A DNA stretch of 9,434 bases from Pseudomonadota bacterium (GTDB taxonomy: Bacteria; Desulfobacterota; Desulfovibrionia; Desulfovibrionales; Desulfovibrionaceae): contig JAEXTU010000052.1 in assembly GCA_023453335.1 (NCBI GenBank), forward strand, positions 1-9,434, given 5' to 3'. The notes beneath the pieces were generated by a model, which saw only the letters and a list, made by a program, of their open reading frames with translations, searched no databases and was not told the DNA's origin. Shown piece after piece: positions 1 through 7,273 of the stretch. The first letter of the stretch is position 1, and each line of letters starts with the position of its first letter. The position numbers were made by a program, and so were the translations under genes.

Positions 1-933
1 ACCCAGGACATAGCGGGCGCCGCAGGCGGCCAGGAGCAGGCAGGCCAGGATGATGGCTAGGCCCATGGTGTACATGAAGATGGCCCCGAACATGAAAACC
101 AGCAGGAGGGCGAAGCGGCGGAGCCGCTGCGGGGCCAGGTCCAGGCAGGCCAGGGGGGTGACCAGGGTGAAGAACGAGAAGTAGTGGGGCAGGTAGCTGC
201 GCTGGTAGTACAGGGTCTCGTAGAACCCGGATACCCCAAAGACGCCCGCGCAGATGAGCAGGGGAAGGACGAACCGGCCCGGGCGGAACCAGCGCAGGGC
301 GCAGAGGGCCATGCCCACGGCCGCCAGGCCGGCGGCGACCATGGCGGAAAGGGAGTAGGCTTGGTAGGGGTTGAGCCAGGACAAGGAGAGGGTGATGGCC
401 TGCGCATAGTGGAACAGGGGCCGGCCGATGTAGCTGAGGTGCAGGGTGTCGTTGGCCATCTGGCCCAGGGTCCAGTGGTGGCCCTGGATGAACTCCTCGA
501 CCATCAGGTAGGTGGCCCCGTCGTTGCTGACGGCGTAGGCGTACTGCCAGCCCTTGCTGAACATGGGGAGCAGGACGTGGAACGCGGCCAGGGGGAAGGC
601 GGCGAAGAGCACCAGGGCCAGGCTGCGGGAATGGGCGCGCAGCAGGCGGACGGCCCGCGACCGGATTTCCGGGAGCAGGGCCAGGCAGGCTACGGCCAGG
701 CCCAGGTCCAGGGCCGCCACCGGCAGGGAGATGCCCAGGGTGCCGGAACGGGTGGTCAGGGAAACGGCGTAAATGGAGAAATTGAGGGCCAGGTACCCGA
801 GGGGGAAGCTCAGGAGCAGCGCGGCGAGGCCGTCCTCGTCCGACTCGCCGGGCACGGCCCACAGCGCGGCCGGGAGCCCGATGCAGAAAATGCCGGCCAG
901 GTAGGCCCAGAGGAAGGCGAGGAAACCGGGCAT
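1..933 (-). CDS. GT-C-like polytopic membrane protein, N-terminal part (runs off left edge)
   Basis: This reading frame begins at ATG 933-931 and is still open at base 1, giving 311 residues; the C-terminus lies outside the window. A GGGAG Shine-Dalgarno (943-939) sits five bases before the start, and the start is only 11 bases after the stop of the dprE2-like gene, so it is probably co-transcribed. Strongly hydrophobic stretches lie near residues 1-27, 35-58, 65-87, 104-124, 195-213, 221-236, 250-265 and 273-304. After the fourth comes a polar loop with an N-D-G at 137-139, the place where GT-C glycosyltransferases usually carry a catalytic acidic residue. By eye it resembles the N-terminal half of the 939-residue protein encoded at 5864-3045: a shared PLGY motif (residues 44-47 here), an acidic loop, then a RP/YP segment and an F-Y segment in the same order. 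I infer a membrane glycosyltransferase using a polyprenyl-phosphate sugar, possibly arabinofuranose. A flippase-like or polymerase role cannot be excluded. The coding call is firm; the function is tentative. Confidence 0.8.
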   Translation of the reverse strand, partial: MPGFLAFLWAYLAGIFCIGLPAALWAVPGESDEDGLAALLLSFPLGYLALNFSIYAVSLTTRSGTLGISLPVAALDLGLAVACLALLPEIRSRAVRLLRAHSRSLALVLFAAFPLAAFHVLLPMFSKGWQYAYAVSNDGATYLMVEEFIQGHHWTLGQMANDTLHLSYIGRPLFHYAQAITLSLSWLNPYQAYSLSAMVAAGLAAVGMALCALRWFRPGRFVLPLLICAGVFGVSGFYETLYYQRSYLPHYFSFFTLVTPLACLDLAPQRLRRFALLLVFMFGAIFMYTMGLAIILACLLLAACGARYVLG

Positions 934-944
934 GAGTGCTCCCG

Positions 945-1676
945 TCAGATGGACATGCGTTTGAAGAGCCGTTCCGGGATCAGCCGGATGGCCAGCATGA
1001 TCCAGTACCAGATGCGCGATGTGTAGACCACGTCGCGGCCCGAGCCCAGCGCCCGCCCGATGTCCCCGGCCACGTCCTCGGGCCGGGAGGTGAGCGCGCG
1101 GGGGAGATCGAGGCCGTGGTTCATCTTGGTGTCCACGTAACCCGGCTTCACGGTGAGCACCGCGACCCCGGCCCGGGCCAGGCGGTTGCGCAGCCCCGAG
1201 AGGTAGGCGGTGAACCCGGCCTTGGCGCTGCCGTAAAGATAGTTGGCCGCCCGGCCGCGGTCCCCGGCCACGGAGCTGATGCCCACGATGAATCCCGCGC
1301 CCTGCGCCGCCAGTTCCTCGGCCAGGAGGTCCAGGACCGAGACGCACCCGGTGAAGTTGCTGTCCAGGATGCGCCGGGCCAGGGAAAAGTCGCCCTGCGC
1401 GGCCTGCTGGTCGCCGATGTAACCCACCGCGCAGACCACCCCGTCCGGACGCACGGGCAACGTTCGGACGAAGTCCGCATGGGCGTCCATGTCCAGGGCG
1501 TCGAAGGCCAGGGTCCAAACCTGCGCGCCGGAGCGGACCGCCAGGTCCGCGGCGTTGCGGGCCAGTTGCTCCTGGTCCCGGGACGCAAGGAGCAGGCAGT
1601 GCCCCTGCGCGGCGAACTCGCGGGCCAGGGCGTGGGCGATGTCCGAATTGGCCCCCAGGATGAGCACGTTAGCCAT
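945..1676 (-). CDS. dprE2: DprE2-like short-chain dehydrogenase/reductase (polyprenyl-phosphoryl-2-keto-ribose reductase)
   Basis: A 243-residue classical SDR. It probably reduces the 2-keto intermediate made by DprE1 to polyprenyl-phosphoryl-D-arabinofuranose with NAD(P)H. Visible features are the N-terminal dinucleotide-binding loop LGANSDIA (residues 7-14), a structural Asn at 107 in SNFTG, the catalytic Ser at 135 in ISSVAG, the YGSAK motif with Tyr148 and Lys152, and the PG turn at 178-179. Beyond general SDR features it resembles Mycobacterium tuberculosis DprE2 as I recall it: a FDALD-type segment at 58-62, ANYLYGSAKAG close to its ANFVYGSTKAG, and a C-terminal amphipathic tail with IPERLFKRMSI against IPRSIFRKLPI. 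Length is typical of the family. The start ATG (1676-1674) follows a perfect GGAGG (1688-1684) at seven bases and overlaps the end of the dprE1-like gene by 8 bases, so translation is probably coupled. The adjacent DprE1 partner makes the specific assignment much stronger than SDR motifs alone. Confidence 0.9.
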   Translation of the reverse strand: MANVLILGANSDIAHALAREFAAQGHCLLLASRDQEQLARNAADLAVRSGAQVWTLAFDALDMDAHADFVRTLPVRPDGVVCAVGYIGDQQAAQGDFSLARRILDSNFTGCVSVLDLLAEELAAQGAGFIVGISSVAGDRGRAANYLYGSAKAGFTAYLSGLRNRLARAGVAVLTVKPGYVDTKMNHGLDLPRALTSRPEDVAGDIGRALGSGRDVVYTSRIWYWIMLAIRLIPERLFKRMSI

Positions 1677-3003
1677 GCTGCAGCCTCCGGGATTGCAGGG
1701 AATGGAGTCGGCCGTGCGGGTCGACCGCGGCCTTGACCGCCAGGAAGTCGTCCAGGCGGGGGTAGCCCTGTCGGAACATGGCCAGGCTCATCCGGGAATC
1801 CTTGGCCAGGTAGAGGCGGCCGCCGTGGTCCAGGACCAGGGCGTCGAGCCGGTCCAGGAGCGGCTCCAGGGCGGGGGTGCGGGGAAAGTCCATGCCCAGA
1901 GTGTACCCGCGCAGGGGGAAGGACAGGTAGTGCCCGTTCTCCGGCCCGAAGAGCTTGAGTCCGGCGATGAAAGTGCCTAGCCCCGACTCCTGCACCGCGC
2001 GCAGCACGGCCTCCAGGCAGGTGGCTGCGGAATCCAGCGGGGCGACGAACTGGTATTCCGCCAGGCCGGACTTGCCGAAGAGCCGGTTCCAGGCGGCCAC
2101 GCGCTCCAGGGGATAGAAGAACGCGCGGTAGTCCACCACCTGCGGGCCCGGGGACCGGCGCTGGGCCTCCAGGAACAGGGTGTTCAGCAGCCGCATGCGG
2201 AAGGGGTTCGGCAGCCAGGAAGGACGGTCGAAGGGCACCGTGATGGGCCGCAGGGGCCGGACCGAGAACGGGTCGGAGCGGAGCCGGGCGGGAAGTTCGC
2301 CGGGCTGGGCGAATTCGCCCAGGGTGAGTACGCCCCGGCCCAGCCCGCCGTCCCCAGCCCGAGTGTCGATCCAGGCCAGGGAATAGGGCGTGCCGGCGTG
2401 CTCCTCGAAGAGGGCCAGCAGTTCCCGCAGGCTGCCGGCCGCGAAGTTGCGCTGCAGCACATAGGCGGAGGGGATGCGGCGCAGGGCGAACCGGACCCGG
2501 GTGATGACGCCCAGCAGGCCCATGCCGCCGACCACCGCCCGGAACAGGTCCGCGCCCTTCCGGGGATCGACGGTGTGCAACCGCCCGTCCGGCGTACACA
2601 GGTCGAGGTCGAGGACGTGGCTGCCGAAGGTGCCCGCCTGGTGGTGGTTCTTGCCGTGCACGTCCGCGGATACCGCGCCGCCCAGGGTGACCTTGTCGGT
2701 GCCGGGGGTGACCGAGGGGAAGAACCCTCGGGGCACGAAAAGGCGGTTGATGTCCCGGAAGGTCACTCCGGCCTCGCAGGTCAATTCACCTGAGGCGGGA
2801 TCGAAGGACAGAAAACGGTCCATGCCGGTCATGTCCAGAACTGCCGGGGACAGGCAGGCGTCACCGTAACTCTGCCGGCAGCCCACCCCGAGCCCCTCCT
2901 GGGTTTCGGATAGCCACGCCGAGACGTCCCGCAGCCCGGCGGCAGGGGTGACTTCCGCCTCCATCCGCGGTGAGTTGCCGAAGCCTGCTATGGTCTGTCG
3001 CAT
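1669..3003 (-). CDS. dprE1: DprE1-like FAD-dependent decaprenylphosphoryl-ribose 2'-oxidase
   Basis: A 444-residue flavoprotein oxidase, close to the roughly 460 residues of mycobacterial DprE1. The family oxidises the C2 hydroxyl of polyprenyl-phosphoryl-ribose, the first half of the epimerisation to D-arabinofuranose. The N-terminal half is an FAD-binding PCMH domain: QSYGD at 45-49, the block around VTPGTDKVTLGGAVSADVHG (98-117) continuing into KNHH (118-121), and the VVGGMGLLG segment (157-165). The C-terminal half has the oxidase substrate domain with KLFGPENGHYLSFP (350-363) and LYLAKDSR (397-404). By recalled alignment, His116 and Lys401 match mycobacterial His132 and Lys418. Gly370 falls where mycobacterial enzymes have Cys387. 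I chose the ATG at 3003-3001 because the IAGFGNSP segment just after it aligns with the N-terminus of the known enzyme. The frame stays open upstream to 3408, but only through the neighbouring gene. The ribosome-binding site is weak (GGCGAG). The gene lies 41 bases after the large membrane-protein gene and overlaps dprE2 by 8 bases. Confidence 0.92.
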   Translation of the reverse strand: MRQTIAGFGNSPRMEAEVTPAAGLRDVSAWLSETQEGLGVGCRQSYGDACLSPAVLDMTGMDRFLSFDPASGELTCEAGVTFRDINRLFVPRGFFPSVTPGTDKVTLGGAVSADVHGKNHHQAGTFGSHVLDLDLCTPDGRLHTVDPRKGADLFRAVVGGMGLLGVITRVRFALRRIPSAYVLQRNFAAGSLRELLALFEEHAGTPYSLAWIDTRAGDGGLGRGVLTLGEFAQPGELPARLRSDPFSVRPLRPITVPFDRPSWLPNPFRMRLLNTLFLEAQRRSPGPQVVDYRAFFYPLERVAAWNRLFGKSGLAEYQFVAPLDSAATCLEAVLRAVQESGLGTFIAGLKLFGPENGHYLSFPLRGYTLGMDFPRTPALEPLLDRLDALVLDHGGRLYLAKDSRMSLAMFRQGYPRLDDFLAVKAAVDPHGRLHSLQSRRLQHG

Positions 3004-3044
3004 GGTGCTCGCCACTGCTGGGTGCGGTTCTGTCCCGGGCCGGG

Positions 3045-5864
3045 TCAGGGGTGGGCTCCGGTCTCGGGCGCGACGCCGATGCCGAACACCCGGAAGGACA
3101 GCGCCCGGGGGTCGTCCGGGAGGGACTGGGGCATCTCGCCCGGCGAGAGCCGGATCACGTACACCTCGGCATCGGAAGCCGGCGCGGTGAACCGGACCTG
3201 CGTGCGGCCACCGAGGGGGCCGGACCATAGGACGGCGCCCTTTTCGTCCCGGGCGAACAGCGAGGCGGTGCGGCCGACCAGGGTGGGGCCGCACTCTACG
3301 TCCAGGGTGATCCGGCAGGGCTCCCCCCCGCGATTGAGCACCAGGACCTCGGCGTCCTTCTCGGCCCAACGGAACACCCCGGTCCCTTGCTGCTCCAAGG
3401 GATACCACCCGTTGCCGAGCAGGACCGCCGGCGCGGGCAGGGCCTTGCCTGCGTGCAGCGCCTGGCTGGCCTCCGGCGGGATGATGTCCCGGAGGGCGGT
3501 GAGGAAGAGCAGGCCCTGCCGGTCATAGCGCTCGGAGGTCAAGCCGAGCTGGGAGAGCTTGAAGTCCAGTTTCCGTTCGTCGTACGGGAGTATCGACCTG
3601 CCCCGTCGGTCCGGGGCGAAATGGAAGGGCTGCTGATGGTCCGCCAGCTCGGTGAGGGGAATCCAGAAACACGTCCGGGCGTTGGGGTGCAGGGACAAGA
3701 ACGTGCGGCTGTTTTCCGCCCGGTTGTACCCCGGGTCGAAAATGTCGATGGTTTGCGTGGCCCCGCCCCCCTCTATCACGTTCAAGGTGAACGGGCGGTA
3801 GTCGAAACTCGGGCCGGACTCCACGCAGAAACGCAAGTACCGCGTCTCCGGAGTCACGTTGCCGTAGGAGGCGAGGAACCCGCCGGGCAGGTTGAAGGCC
3901 TCCTCGTCGGATACCCAACGGAAGGGAACCTGGGCCGGTTCTTTCAGGCTCATGAGCTCCACCGCGACGTTGGAGCGCAATCCCACAGTGTTGTTCGTCT
4001 GGTTGGGGTAAACCGCAAAGCGGGTGTTTTCCCAGAGGGGATGGGAGGTGTCTAGGGACGTGGTGATGACGTCCCGATACCCTTTCATGAGCAGGACGTA
4101 TTGGGCGTCGACCAAGGATTCGCTGGTAAGTAAACCCTGATTGTACAGCATGTAGAGCATGATTTCCTTGTGATCCAGCAGGGGGATGAGCACCCACGTG
4201 CGGGCAAGGATGTCTTTGGGGATGTTCTCTGCGTCCCGGTAGCTCGCGAAGTCCGCATTGTACTCACGCCTGGTCAACGATCGGCTGCTGGTCACGTCGT
4301 TGGCCAGGTTCACGGCCAGCCAGACCGGAAGGAACAGGAGGATCAGGCCGGAGGGCACCTTGCCGTGGCTGTCTTGGAGAGCGGATTGCCAGCCGTGCGC
4401 CAAGGCGATCACGAAGATGAACTGTGTCGTGTAGATGAACTTGTACACGAAATACGGGTCGGAGATGATGTAGTACATGGCCGCCAGCAGCAGGGGCCAG
4501 GACAGCAGGAATAACAGATAGAAGCTTGGCAGCGACTTGCGCAGCCTCCAGGTCCACAGCGCCGTGAGAGCGTACAGGGTCCATGCCCATCCCACGGACA
4601 GGATGGCCAGCGGCCAGCCCAACTTGGGTGCGCTGCGCATGAGATTGATGAAGTTGACGTGCCCTGACTGGCCGAAGGCCACCGGCGAGGGCCAGATCCC
4701 CCAGAAGAAGACATCCCGGAAAAGCGTCTCCATCAGGCGCCAGCTGCGGAATTGGATATTAGAGCGCATGCGGATGCTGCCGGTCAGGTACCAGAGCACG
4801 GCGAGGCCTCCGGCCACCGCCGCAAGGACGGCCCCGGCCAGAACGACCCGGGGGGCGAGAGGCAGTGCATTCCAATGGTTCACCGCCCAGGCTAGGCCGC
4901 CGCGCGGCACGACGAGCCTGGTATAGAGCACGTGGAGGGCCAGGGGCAGGAGGAAGAACGCCAACGGGAAGGGGTAGGTGATGCTGAGGAATACCGCCAT
5001 CAGAATGAGAAAGGCGGCTTGTCTCCAGGCCGCGGCCCAACCGTTGGTCCAGCTCAGGAATACCAGCAGGACATAGGGGATCATGGCCATGAACATCATC
5101 GAACCTTCATGGCCGTTGATGAAGGTGGTGAAATAAAACGTGCTGCACGAAGAGCCGATCGCACCGAGAAGGGCGGTCACCGGCCGGCTGCCCATGCTCA
5201 TCCGCATCAGTGTGTAGACGCCATGGGTGAGCATGAGGAGGTTTAGCACCGCCTGGACCAGAAAGACGTCTATCCCGGAAAAGGACTGGAGGGCATAGGA
5301 CCAGAACACCATGCTCGTGTACTGGAGATGGATGGGATATCTGAAGTATTCGTCCATGGAACGCAGGACGTTCTGCAACGCCTCAGGGGCGAGATGCCCC
5401 GCGCCGCCAGGGGCGGCCATCATGTGCTTGGCGTATTTGATAATGATGTCGCGGCTGTACAGCGGGTCGAGCAGGTCAGGATTCCCGGAATGCCAGTAGT
5501 TGCCCCACCCGGCGAGCATGTGCGGCCAGGAGGCCAGAAGGACGACCAGGCCCAAGAGGGCCCAGAGCGCGAGGCGTTCCTTGCCGGGAACAGCCAGGCG
5601 CGGCCTGCATCCCTTGCGAAACAGGGTGAAGGCGTACACCGCGCTCAGCGCGCCCAATACGCCGTAGGCGACCGTGAGCGACTGGGACAGGTTCCAGGTA
5701 TGGCGCAGCCAGGCTTGGTAGAGATACAGGCTGGCCGCATAGCCCAGAGGCAGGGTTAGGACGCGCCGGGGAATGGACAGGCCATGGGAGATGAAGCCGG
5801 CGATGCCGAAGCCCAGGCAGTTGAGCAGCACCAGGGCGAGGCAGAGCTCGAAGAGGACGCGCAT
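3045..5864 (-). CDS. Large GT-C-like membrane glycosyltransferase with exported C-terminal beta-rich domain
   Basis: A 939-residue protein. Residues 1-523 carry about 13 hydrophobic segments (for example 1-25, 34-50, 63-82, 97-114, 199-220, 230-248, 256-271, 281-296, 297-318, 338-360, 417-438, 446-466, 472-490, 504-523). A long loop after the fourth segment (115-180) is rich in acids (NPDLLD at 128-133, RD at 138-139), as in GT-C enzymes that use polyprenyl-phosphate sugars. Residues 524-939 look soluble and probably lie in the periplasm. They contain a beta-rich region at about 630-735 and a second beta-rich domain at about 815-935, running from GNGWYPLE to DDPRALSFRVFGIGV. The overall plan (multi-span membrane part followed by an exported beta domain) recalls the mycobacterial Emb/Aft arabinosyltransferases, but I see no specific family signature. 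The start ATG 5864-5862 has AAGGA (5881-5877) at a long 12-base spacing. It sits upstream of the dprE pair and resembles the partial protein downstream of that pair, which supports an arabinofuranosyl or related transferase role by inference. Confidence 0.85.
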   Translation of the reverse strand: MRVLFELCLALVLLNCLGFGIAGFISHGLSIPRRVLTLPLGYAASLYLYQAWLRHTWNLSQSLTVAYGVLGALSAVYAFTLFRKGCRPRLAVPGKERLALWALLGLVVLLASWPHMLAGWGNYWHSGNPDLLDPLYSRDIIIKYAKHMMAAPGGAGHLAPEALQNVLRSMDEYFRYPIHLQYTSMVFWSYALQSFSGIDVFLVQAVLNLLMLTHGVYTLMRMSMGSRPVTALLGAIGSSCSTFYFTTFINGHEGSMMFMAMIPYVLLVFLSWTNGWAAAWRQAAFLILMAVFLSITYPFPLAFFLLPLALHVLYTRLVVPRGGLAWAVNHWNALPLAPRVVLAGAVLAAVAGGLAVLWYLTGSIRMRSNIQFRSWRLMETLFRDVFFWGIWPSPVAFGQSGHVNFINLMRSAPKLGWPLAILSVGWAWTLYALTALWTWRLRKSLPSFYLLFLLSWPLLLAAMYYIISDPYFVYKFIYTTQFIFVIALAHGWQSALQDSHGKVPSGLILLFLPVWLAVNLANDVTSSRSLTRREYNADFASYRDAENIPKDILARTWVLIPLLDHKEIMLYMLYNQGLLTSESLVDAQYVLLMKGYRDVITTSLDTSHPLWENTRFAVYPNQTNNTVGLRSNVAVELMSLKEPAQVPFRWVSDEEAFNLPGGFLASYGNVTPETRYLRFCVESGPSFDYRPFTLNVIEGGGATQTIDIFDPGYNRAENSRTFLSLHPNARTCFWIPLTELADHQQPFHFAPDRRGRSILPYDERKLDFKLSQLGLTSERYDRQGLLFLTALRDIIPPEASQALHAGKALPAPAVLLGNGWYPLEQQGTGVFRWAEKDAEVLVLNRGGEPCRITLDVECGPTLVGRTASLFARDEKGAVLWSGPLGGRTQVRFTAPASDAEVYVIRLSPGEMPQSLPDDPRALSFRVFGIGVAPETGAHP

Positions 5865-5985
5865 TATCGGTCGTTATCCTTGTCAGTTTGAGCGGTCCCC
5901 GCGCAGCCCGCCCAGCGGGGGAGCGCACAGGGAACGGTAGCGCCCTTCGCCCTCGGCGATCCTTGCGCGGACGCAGAAAACCGGT
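5865..5985. other. 121-base spacer between the GT4 and large GT-C genes, with a G+C-rich inverted repeat
   Basis: No gene fits in this gap. It contains CCCCGC (5897-5902) facing GCGGGG (5915-5920), and a nested tighter option of CCCGC (5907-5911) and GCGGG (5915-5919) with a three-base loop. Neither is followed by a T-run on the minus strand, so a factor-independent terminator is not supported. I see no convincing promoter on the minus strand here. The five leftward genes may therefore still form one transcript, although this is the widest gap among them. Confidence 0.3.
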
Positions 5986-7101
5986 TCACAGCGCGGCCCG
6001 GACGGCATCGAGGGTCAGCTGTGCGGTCCTGGCCCAGGTGAACGCCGCCGCATGGGCAAGCCCGCGGTTCCTCATGTCCTCCCGGAGCCCCTCTTCGCCG
6101 GCCAGGCGGGCCAGCAGGTGGCCCAGCTCCTGCTCATCCTCCGGGTGCTCCAGGTACATCGCCGCATTGCCGCCAGCTTCGGCTAGGCTGGAGGTCCGGG
6201 CCGCCACCACCGGGCCGCCGCAGGCCATGGCCTCCAGGATGGGCAGGCCGAACCCTTCGTACAGGCTCGGATACACCAAGGCAAGAGCATTGCCGTATAA
6301 TCCCGGCAGGTCGGCGTCGGGGACGTACCCCAGGCAAAGGGTTCGCGCCGCCTGGTGGTCCTGGTTGCTCCAGCCGCTCCAACCCGCAAGGACCAGGGGC
6401 ACGTCCAGCCCCGCCGCGGCCAGGGCCTGGGGCACTATCTCGGCGTTTTTGCGCGGGTCGCCGCTCCCTACGAAGAGGAAATAGCGCTCCGGCAGGCGGT
6501 ACTGCTTCCGCACCCGGGCCGCAACCTGGGGATGGACGGGGTGGAACAGGGCCGGGTCGACTCCCAGGTGGGTGACGCTGATGGCCTCCCTGCGTACGGG
6601 CAGCAGGGCGAGCATCTCGTCGCGGGTGAAGCCGGACACCGCCAGGAAGCGGTCCACCCCGCGCAGCCGGCGGTGGAAATAGCGTTCAAAGAAGAGCACC
6701 CGCTCGCGGGGGTGCCAGTGCGGGTGGCGGAGCAGGGTCATGTCGTGCACTGTGAACACGGTGCGTACCCCGGCCGGTGCGGCAAACGGGAAGAACGAGG
6801 TTTCGTGGTAGACGTCGAAGCCCCGGGCCAGCCGGTCGAAGGTCGCCTGGCGGCGCGCCTGGATGGCCGCGCGCACGGCCAGGGCTGCGAAGGCGGGGAG
6901 CCGCCAGAAAAGGGCCGTCAGCAGGGACCAGCGGGCTTCGCTGGCCGGGGGCGGCGGCATCCGGGGCAATACCCTGGCGCCGTCGAAATACCCGATCTCC
7001 ACGCCGGGCAGCCGCTCCATCTCTCGGTACAATTCGGCCACGTAGCGGCCTATCCCGGTCCGCAGGTTGACCAGGGGCAGGGCGTTGACGATGATTCGCA
7101 C
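5986..7101 (-). CDS. GT4-family (GT-B fold) glycosyltransferase
   Basis: A 371-residue cytoplasmic glycosyltransferase with a retaining GT-B (GT4, group 1) layout. It would transfer a sugar from a nucleotide-sugar donor to a growing lipid-linked or polysaccharide glycan; neither donor nor acceptor can be read from the sequence. The N-terminal domain opens with an IIVNALPL strand and the GIGRY loop (16-20), and has a VHD at 118-120. The C-terminal donor domain begins near YFLFVGSGDPRKN (207-219) and carries the EX7E-type motif, with Glu282 in EGFGLPILE and Glu290. It is followed by AMACGGPVVA (291-300), which is typical of the family. The frame is open to 7248, but I place the start at GTG 7101-7099. 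There the GT-B N-terminal strand begins at once, and a GGAG lies seven bases upstream. The residues encoded further upstream are low-complexity and unlike the family. It is the first gene of the leftward unit and stands divergent to the oligosaccharyltransferase gene. Confidence 0.93.
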   Translation of the reverse strand: MRIIVNALPLVNLRTGIGRYVAELYREMERLPGVEIGYFDGARVLPRMPPPPASEARWSLLTALFWRLPAFAALAVRAAIQARRQATFDRLARGFDVYHETSFFPFAAPAGVRTVFTVHDMTLLRHPHWHPRERVLFFERYFHRRLRGVDRFLAVSGFTRDEMLALLPVRREAISVTHLGVDPALFHPVHPQVAARVRKQYRLPERYFLFVGSGDPRKNAEIVPQALAAAGLDVPLVLAGWSGWSNQDHQAARTLCLGYVPDADLPGLYGNALALVYPSLYEGFGLPILEAMACGGPVVAARTSSLAEAGGNAAMYLEHPEDEQELGHLLARLAGEEGLREDMRNRGLAHAAAFTWARTAQLTLDAVRAAL

Positions 7102-7273
7102 GCTAGTGCTCCAGGCAGGGCAGGGTAACTCGTGATGCCGGCCTGGGGCCGAGGCGAAGCGTTTCGCGCATGGGTTTGAAGGGATAGCACAGGCCAGGGG
7201 AGAAGCAAAGCAGCAGGGGAGTACTTGACGCCCCGGAGCAGCACGCATACCCAGGCCAGGACAAGGAGGGGAG
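7102..7273. promoter_or_regulatory. Divergent intergenic region with control sequences for both transcription units
   Basis: These 172 bases lie between two outward-facing starts and should contain both promoters. On the plus strand TTGACG (7225-7230) is a good -35 match, but the sequence 14 to 17 bases downstream (around GCATACCC, 7245-7252) is a poor -10. On the minus strand the best candidate is TATCCC (complement of 7181-7186), preceded by TG as an extended -10, with a weak TTGCTT 16 bases upstream. A short inverted repeat, GCGAA (7154-7158) with TTCGC (7163-7167), could be an operator half-pair or chance. The sequence CAGGCCAGG occurs twice (7190-7198 and 7252-7260), though similar strings are common in this G+C-rich DNA. 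Individual promoter calls are weak; the regional assignment rests on gene orientation. Confidence 0.45.
7109..7112 (-). promoter_or_regulatory. Ribosome-binding site that fixes the GTG start of the GT4 gene
   Basis: GGAG on the minus strand, seven bases before the GTG codon at 7101-7099. It supports the shorter GTG-initiated protein over the ATG-initiated frame that would begin at 7248. The longer form would reach across most of the divergent region, to within 26 bases of the start of the opposite gene. Confidence 0.65.

Noticed and set aside
184..1026. A 280-residue plus-strand open frame at the left end
   Set aside because: Low-complexity composition dominated by G, Q, E and A, antisense to the partial membrane-protein gene, whose translation has clear transmembrane segments.
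936..1736. A 266-residue plus-strand open frame
   Set aside because: Antisense to the dprE2-like gene, with shadow-like composition and no motif.
1148..2599. A 483-residue minus-strand open frame overlapping both dprE genes in another frame
   Set aside because: Proline-, arginine- and glycine-rich frame-shifted reading of two well-supported genes.
3004..3408. Upstream extension of the dprE1 frame to an ATG at 3408
   Set aside because: The added residues lie inside the preceding gene in another frame and have no similarity to DprE1, whose known N-terminus aligns just after the ATG at 3003.
3387..4055. A 222-residue plus-strand open frame
   Set aside because: Antisense to the exported domain of the large membrane protein, with biased composition and no motif.
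7102..7248. Upstream extension of the GT4 frame to an ATG at 7248
   Set aside because: The added residues are unlike the family, and the GTG at 7101 has a well-spaced GGAG followed immediately by the first strand of the fold.
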